Assembly: GCF_041549525.1 (NCBI RefSeq)
Contig: NZ_CP157456.1
Location: 3,410,001-3,474,000, forward strand
DNA length: 64,000 nucleotides
Reading direction: 5' to 3'
Source of the DNA: Paenarthrobacter aurescens
GTDB lineage: Bacteria > Actinomycetota > Actinomycetes > Actinomycetales > Micrococcaceae
Shown: positions 62,635-64,000 of the stretch, in pieces
How positions within the stretch are numbered: position 1 is the stretch's first letter
Layout of the letters: every line of letters starts with the position of its first letter
Position numbers and translations under genes: made by a program
Notes under the pieces: model-generated
What the model was told of the DNA's origin: nothing
Database searches by the model: none
Seen by the model: only the letters and a program-made list of their open reading frames with translations

Positions 62635-63543
62635 ATGAGCAACAACATCGTCCTCGGCGAAAACCAGTACGGCAAAGCAGAAGTCCGCGTCGTCAAGGTC
62701 ACCCGGGATACGGACCGCCACCACATCGAAGACCTGAACGTCACCTCGCAGCTGCGCGGCGACTTCCAGGCCGCCCACCTCGAAGGCGACAACGGCCACG
62801 TTGTTGCCACCGATACCCAGAAGAACACCGTCTACGCATTCGCCCGTGAAGGCGTAGGCTCACCGGAGTCCTTCCTGCTTCGCCTCGCAGACCACTTCAC
62901 CGGCGGGTTCGATTGGGTTACCGGCGGCCGCTGGGAAGCCGAAGCCTACAGCTGGGATCGCATCCAGGCCCACGGCGAGGGACACGATCACAGCTTCGTC
63001 CGCAACGGACAAGAGGTGCGTACCGCCGTCGTCGTCCGTGATGGCGCAACCACGCACCTGATTTCCGGTCTCAAGGACCTGACAGTCCTGAAGACCACGC
63101 AGTCCGGCTTTGTTGGCTACCCGCGCGACAAGTACACCACCTTGCCGGAGACCACCGACCGCATCCTGGCCACCGATGTATCCGCCCGCTGGCGTTACAA
63201 CACCAACCTGGACTTTGCCGGCACGGACTTCAACAAGAGCTACGAGGACATCAAGGCCCTCCTGCTTGAAGGCTTCACGGAAAACTACTCCCACGCCCTG
63301 CAGCAGACGCTGTTCGACATGGGCAAGAAGGTCCTGGAAGCACACAGCGAAGTGGATGAGATCAAGTTCTCCATGCCCAACAAGCACCACTTCCTGGTTG
63401 ACCTGAGCCCGTTCGGCCTGGACAACCCCAACGAGGTCTTCTTCGCCGCGGACCGTCCGTACGGCCTCATTGAAGCAACAGTCCAGCGCGAGAACATCGA
63501 CGCTGCGCCGGTTGCCTGGAGCGGCATCGCCGGCTTCTGCTAA
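62635..63543 (+). CDS. Urate oxidase (uricase)
   Basis: A 302-residue cofactor-free oxidase that turns urate into 5-hydroxyisourate. It contains two T-fold halves, with LGENQYGKAEVRVVKVTRD at the N-terminus, ATDTQKNTVYAFARE holding the active-site Thr/Asp dyad, GYPRDKYTTLPETTDRILAT, and NKHHFLVDLSPFGLDNPNEV with the catalytic His. The end WSGIAGFC closely parallels the A. globiformis enzyme. ATG 62635 is preferred because GGGA is eight bases upstream; ATG 62629 is too close. Followed by a P1-like palindrome and an NCS2 permease gene. Confidence 0.95.
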   Translation: MSNNIVLGENQYGKAEVRVVKVTRDTDRHHIEDLNVTSQLRGDFQAAHLEGDNGHVVATDTQKNTVYAFAREGVGSPESFLLRLADHFTGGFDWVTGGRWEAEAYSWDRIQAHGEGHDHSFVRNGQEVRTAVVVRDGATTHLISGLKDLTVLKTTQSGFVGYPRDKYTTLPETTDRILATDVSARWRYNTNLDFAGTDFNKSYEDIKALLLEGFTENYSHALQQTLFDMGKKVLEAHSEVDEIKFSMPNKHHFLVDLSPFGLDNPNEVFFAADRPYGLIEATVQRENIDAAPVAWSGIAGFC

Positions 63544-63575
63544 ACCGCACTAAACCGCACTAAACCCGCATCACC
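63541..63575 (+). repeat. Short direct repeats after the uricase stop
   Basis: TAAACCGCAC occurs twice in tandem (63541, 63551) and a third, altered copy TAAACCCGCA follows. The first copy contains the stop codon, so each repeat adds an extra in-frame or near-frame stop. Confidence 0.8.
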
Positions 63576-63579
63576 CCAA

Positions 63580-63639
63580 GGTTTTGTGTGCAGGTCCCCC
63601 CAACGGCGCCCCGTAAAGGCCGGACCTGCACACAAAGCC
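63580..63639. repeat. 60-bp palindrome, divergent P1-like element
   Basis: TTTGTGTGCAGGTCC (63583-63597) is perfectly complementary to 63622-63636, with partly paired flanks. Reading from the right end, CAGGTCCGGCC resembles CAGATCCGGCC in P1 copy 2, and the T-rich tip before TGT is also shared, so this is probably a distant member of the same family. It lies between uricase and the NCS2 permease gene. Confidence 0.75.
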
Positions 63640-63698
63640 AACCCCAAAACCAAAGATTTTGTTAGCCAGACACAGTTAGCCAGACGAAGACGTCTGCC

Positions 63699-63722
63699 AT
63701 GAACCCAGAAAGTCTGCCATGA
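63699..63722 (+). other. Seven-codon upstream reading frame
   Basis: ATG AAC CCA GAA AGT CTG CCA TGA encodes MNPESLP and its stop overlaps the permease ATG (ATGA). The stretch GTCTGCCATGAAC is directly repeated, once at each ATG, so the small frame may simply result from a 20-bp duplication. Coupled translation is possible. Confidence 0.35.
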
Positions 63723-64000
63723 ACATCAAGAAGAAATCCCGCCCTGCGAATACCACCTCCTCGCAGGCCCACAAGCCGGAACGGCCCGAGGATAAGCGTC
63801 TCTCCATTGGAAGCACCTTCGCTTACGGCTTCCAGCACGTCCTCACCATGTACGGCGGAATCATTGCACCCCCGCTGATCATTGGTGCAGCTGCCGGCAT
63901 GTCCTCCCAGGACATCGGCCTCCTCATCGCCGCTTGTTTGTTCGTTGGCGGCCTGGCCACCATCCTGCAGACCGTTGGCATTCCGTGGTTCGGTTCGCAG
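63719..64000 (+). CDS. NCS2-family xanthine/urate permease, N-terminal part
   Basis: The first 94 codons before the window ends. A hydrophilic N-terminus (MNIKKKSRPANTTSSQ) is followed by FAYGFQHVLTMYGGIIAPPL, the first-helix signature of the nucleobase:cation symporter-2 family, then IGLLIAACLFVGGLATILQT and VGIPWFGSQ. These match bacterial xanthine and urate permeases (UacT, PucJ/K, XanP). Its place after uricase indicates urate or xanthine uptake. Confidence 0.9.
   Translation, partial: MNIKKKSRPANTTSSQAHKPERPEDKRLSIGSTFAYGFQHVLTMYGGIIAPPLIIGAAAGMSSQDIGLLIAACLFVGGLATILQTVGIPWFGSQ

Overview
The window looks like chromosome from a high-G+C actinobacterium of the Micrococcaceae, most likely Arthrobacter or Paenarthrobacter. 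The clues are the GC-rich third codon positions, frequent GTG/TTG starts, a homodimeric AceE-type pyruvate dehydrogenase E1, a MarP-like membrane serine protease, a CCA-encoding tRNA-Pro, and a factor-independent uricase ending in -GFC that closely resembles the well-known Arthrobacter globiformis enzyme. No prophage, insertion sequence or CRISPR array was seen. The species call is inference.

Layout. 1-6.6 kb: 3' end of a DNA polymerase I-family gene, a UPF0339 protein, a Nudix/endonuclease III pair, a large Ala-rich membrane protein and acetyl-CoA synthetase. 6.7-15.3 kb: a DeoR regulator; a tightly overlapping leftward operon of a Pro-rich membrane-anchored protein, histidine kinase, response regulator, SLC13-type anion transporter and glycerate kinase; and a divergent two-gene ABC transporter. 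15.3-23.4 kb: an alpha-galactoside uptake and hydrolysis locus (LacI regulator, Gfo/Idh/MocA oxidoreductase, divergent ABC permeases, binding lipoprotein, GH36 alpha-galactosidase) with two clear operators. 23.5-35 kb: Crp/Fnr regulator, MarP-like protease, AroQ, Nudix/RidA/DUF4177 operon, PonA-type penicillin-binding protein, metallophosphoesterase, and a heterodimeric ABC exporter. 35-37 kb: tRNA-Pro(CGG), then a tiny secreted peptide gene divergent from an HTH-TPR regulator. 37-43.6 kb: purC, purD, asparaginase II, a sterol-carrier-family protein, a DctA-type symporter and a Vsr-like endonuclease gene. 43.7-64 kb: mostly purine and related nitrogen metabolism: SDR, racemase-family protein, NCS1 permease, aceE, MobA-like transferase, GNAT, xanthine dehydrogenase (Mo/FeS fusion plus FAD subunit plus XdhC), AzgA-type permease, guanine deaminase, 8-oxoguanine deaminase-type amidohydrolase, a second Vsr-like endonuclease, a 58-residue orphan, uricase, and the start of an NCS2 xanthine/urate permease.

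How it works together. Guanine and hypoxanthine can enter by the AzgA-type permease. GuaD converts guanine to xanthine, xanthine dehydrogenase makes urate, and uricase opens it toward allantoin. The MobA-like protein and XdhC would supply and insert the molybdenum cofactor. A 15-bp TTCC/GGAA palindrome recurs in front of several of these genes and suggests one regulon. The glycerate kinase at 7.5 kb could complete glyoxylate use, but that link is inference.

Most interesting signals. (1) A divergent pair at 35.4-37.0 kb: a secreted 74-residue precursor carrying the same octapeptide (IGNWPDPM) twice, the copies differing only at synonymous sites, next to a Rgg/PlcR-like HTH-TPR regulator, with a palindrome on the peptide promoter. 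This looks like a peptide quorum-sensing cassette of the RRNPP type, which is known mainly from Firmicutes. (2) Two unrelated-in-place genes for AbiEi/Vsr-like PD-(D/E)XK endonucleases, each flanked on both sides by its own family of about 60-bp near-perfect palindromes, the downstream one abutting the stop codon. This is reminiscent of REP/RAYT units. (3) Three intergenic arrays within 3 kb that repeat a 14-bp core at exactly 32-bp spacing.
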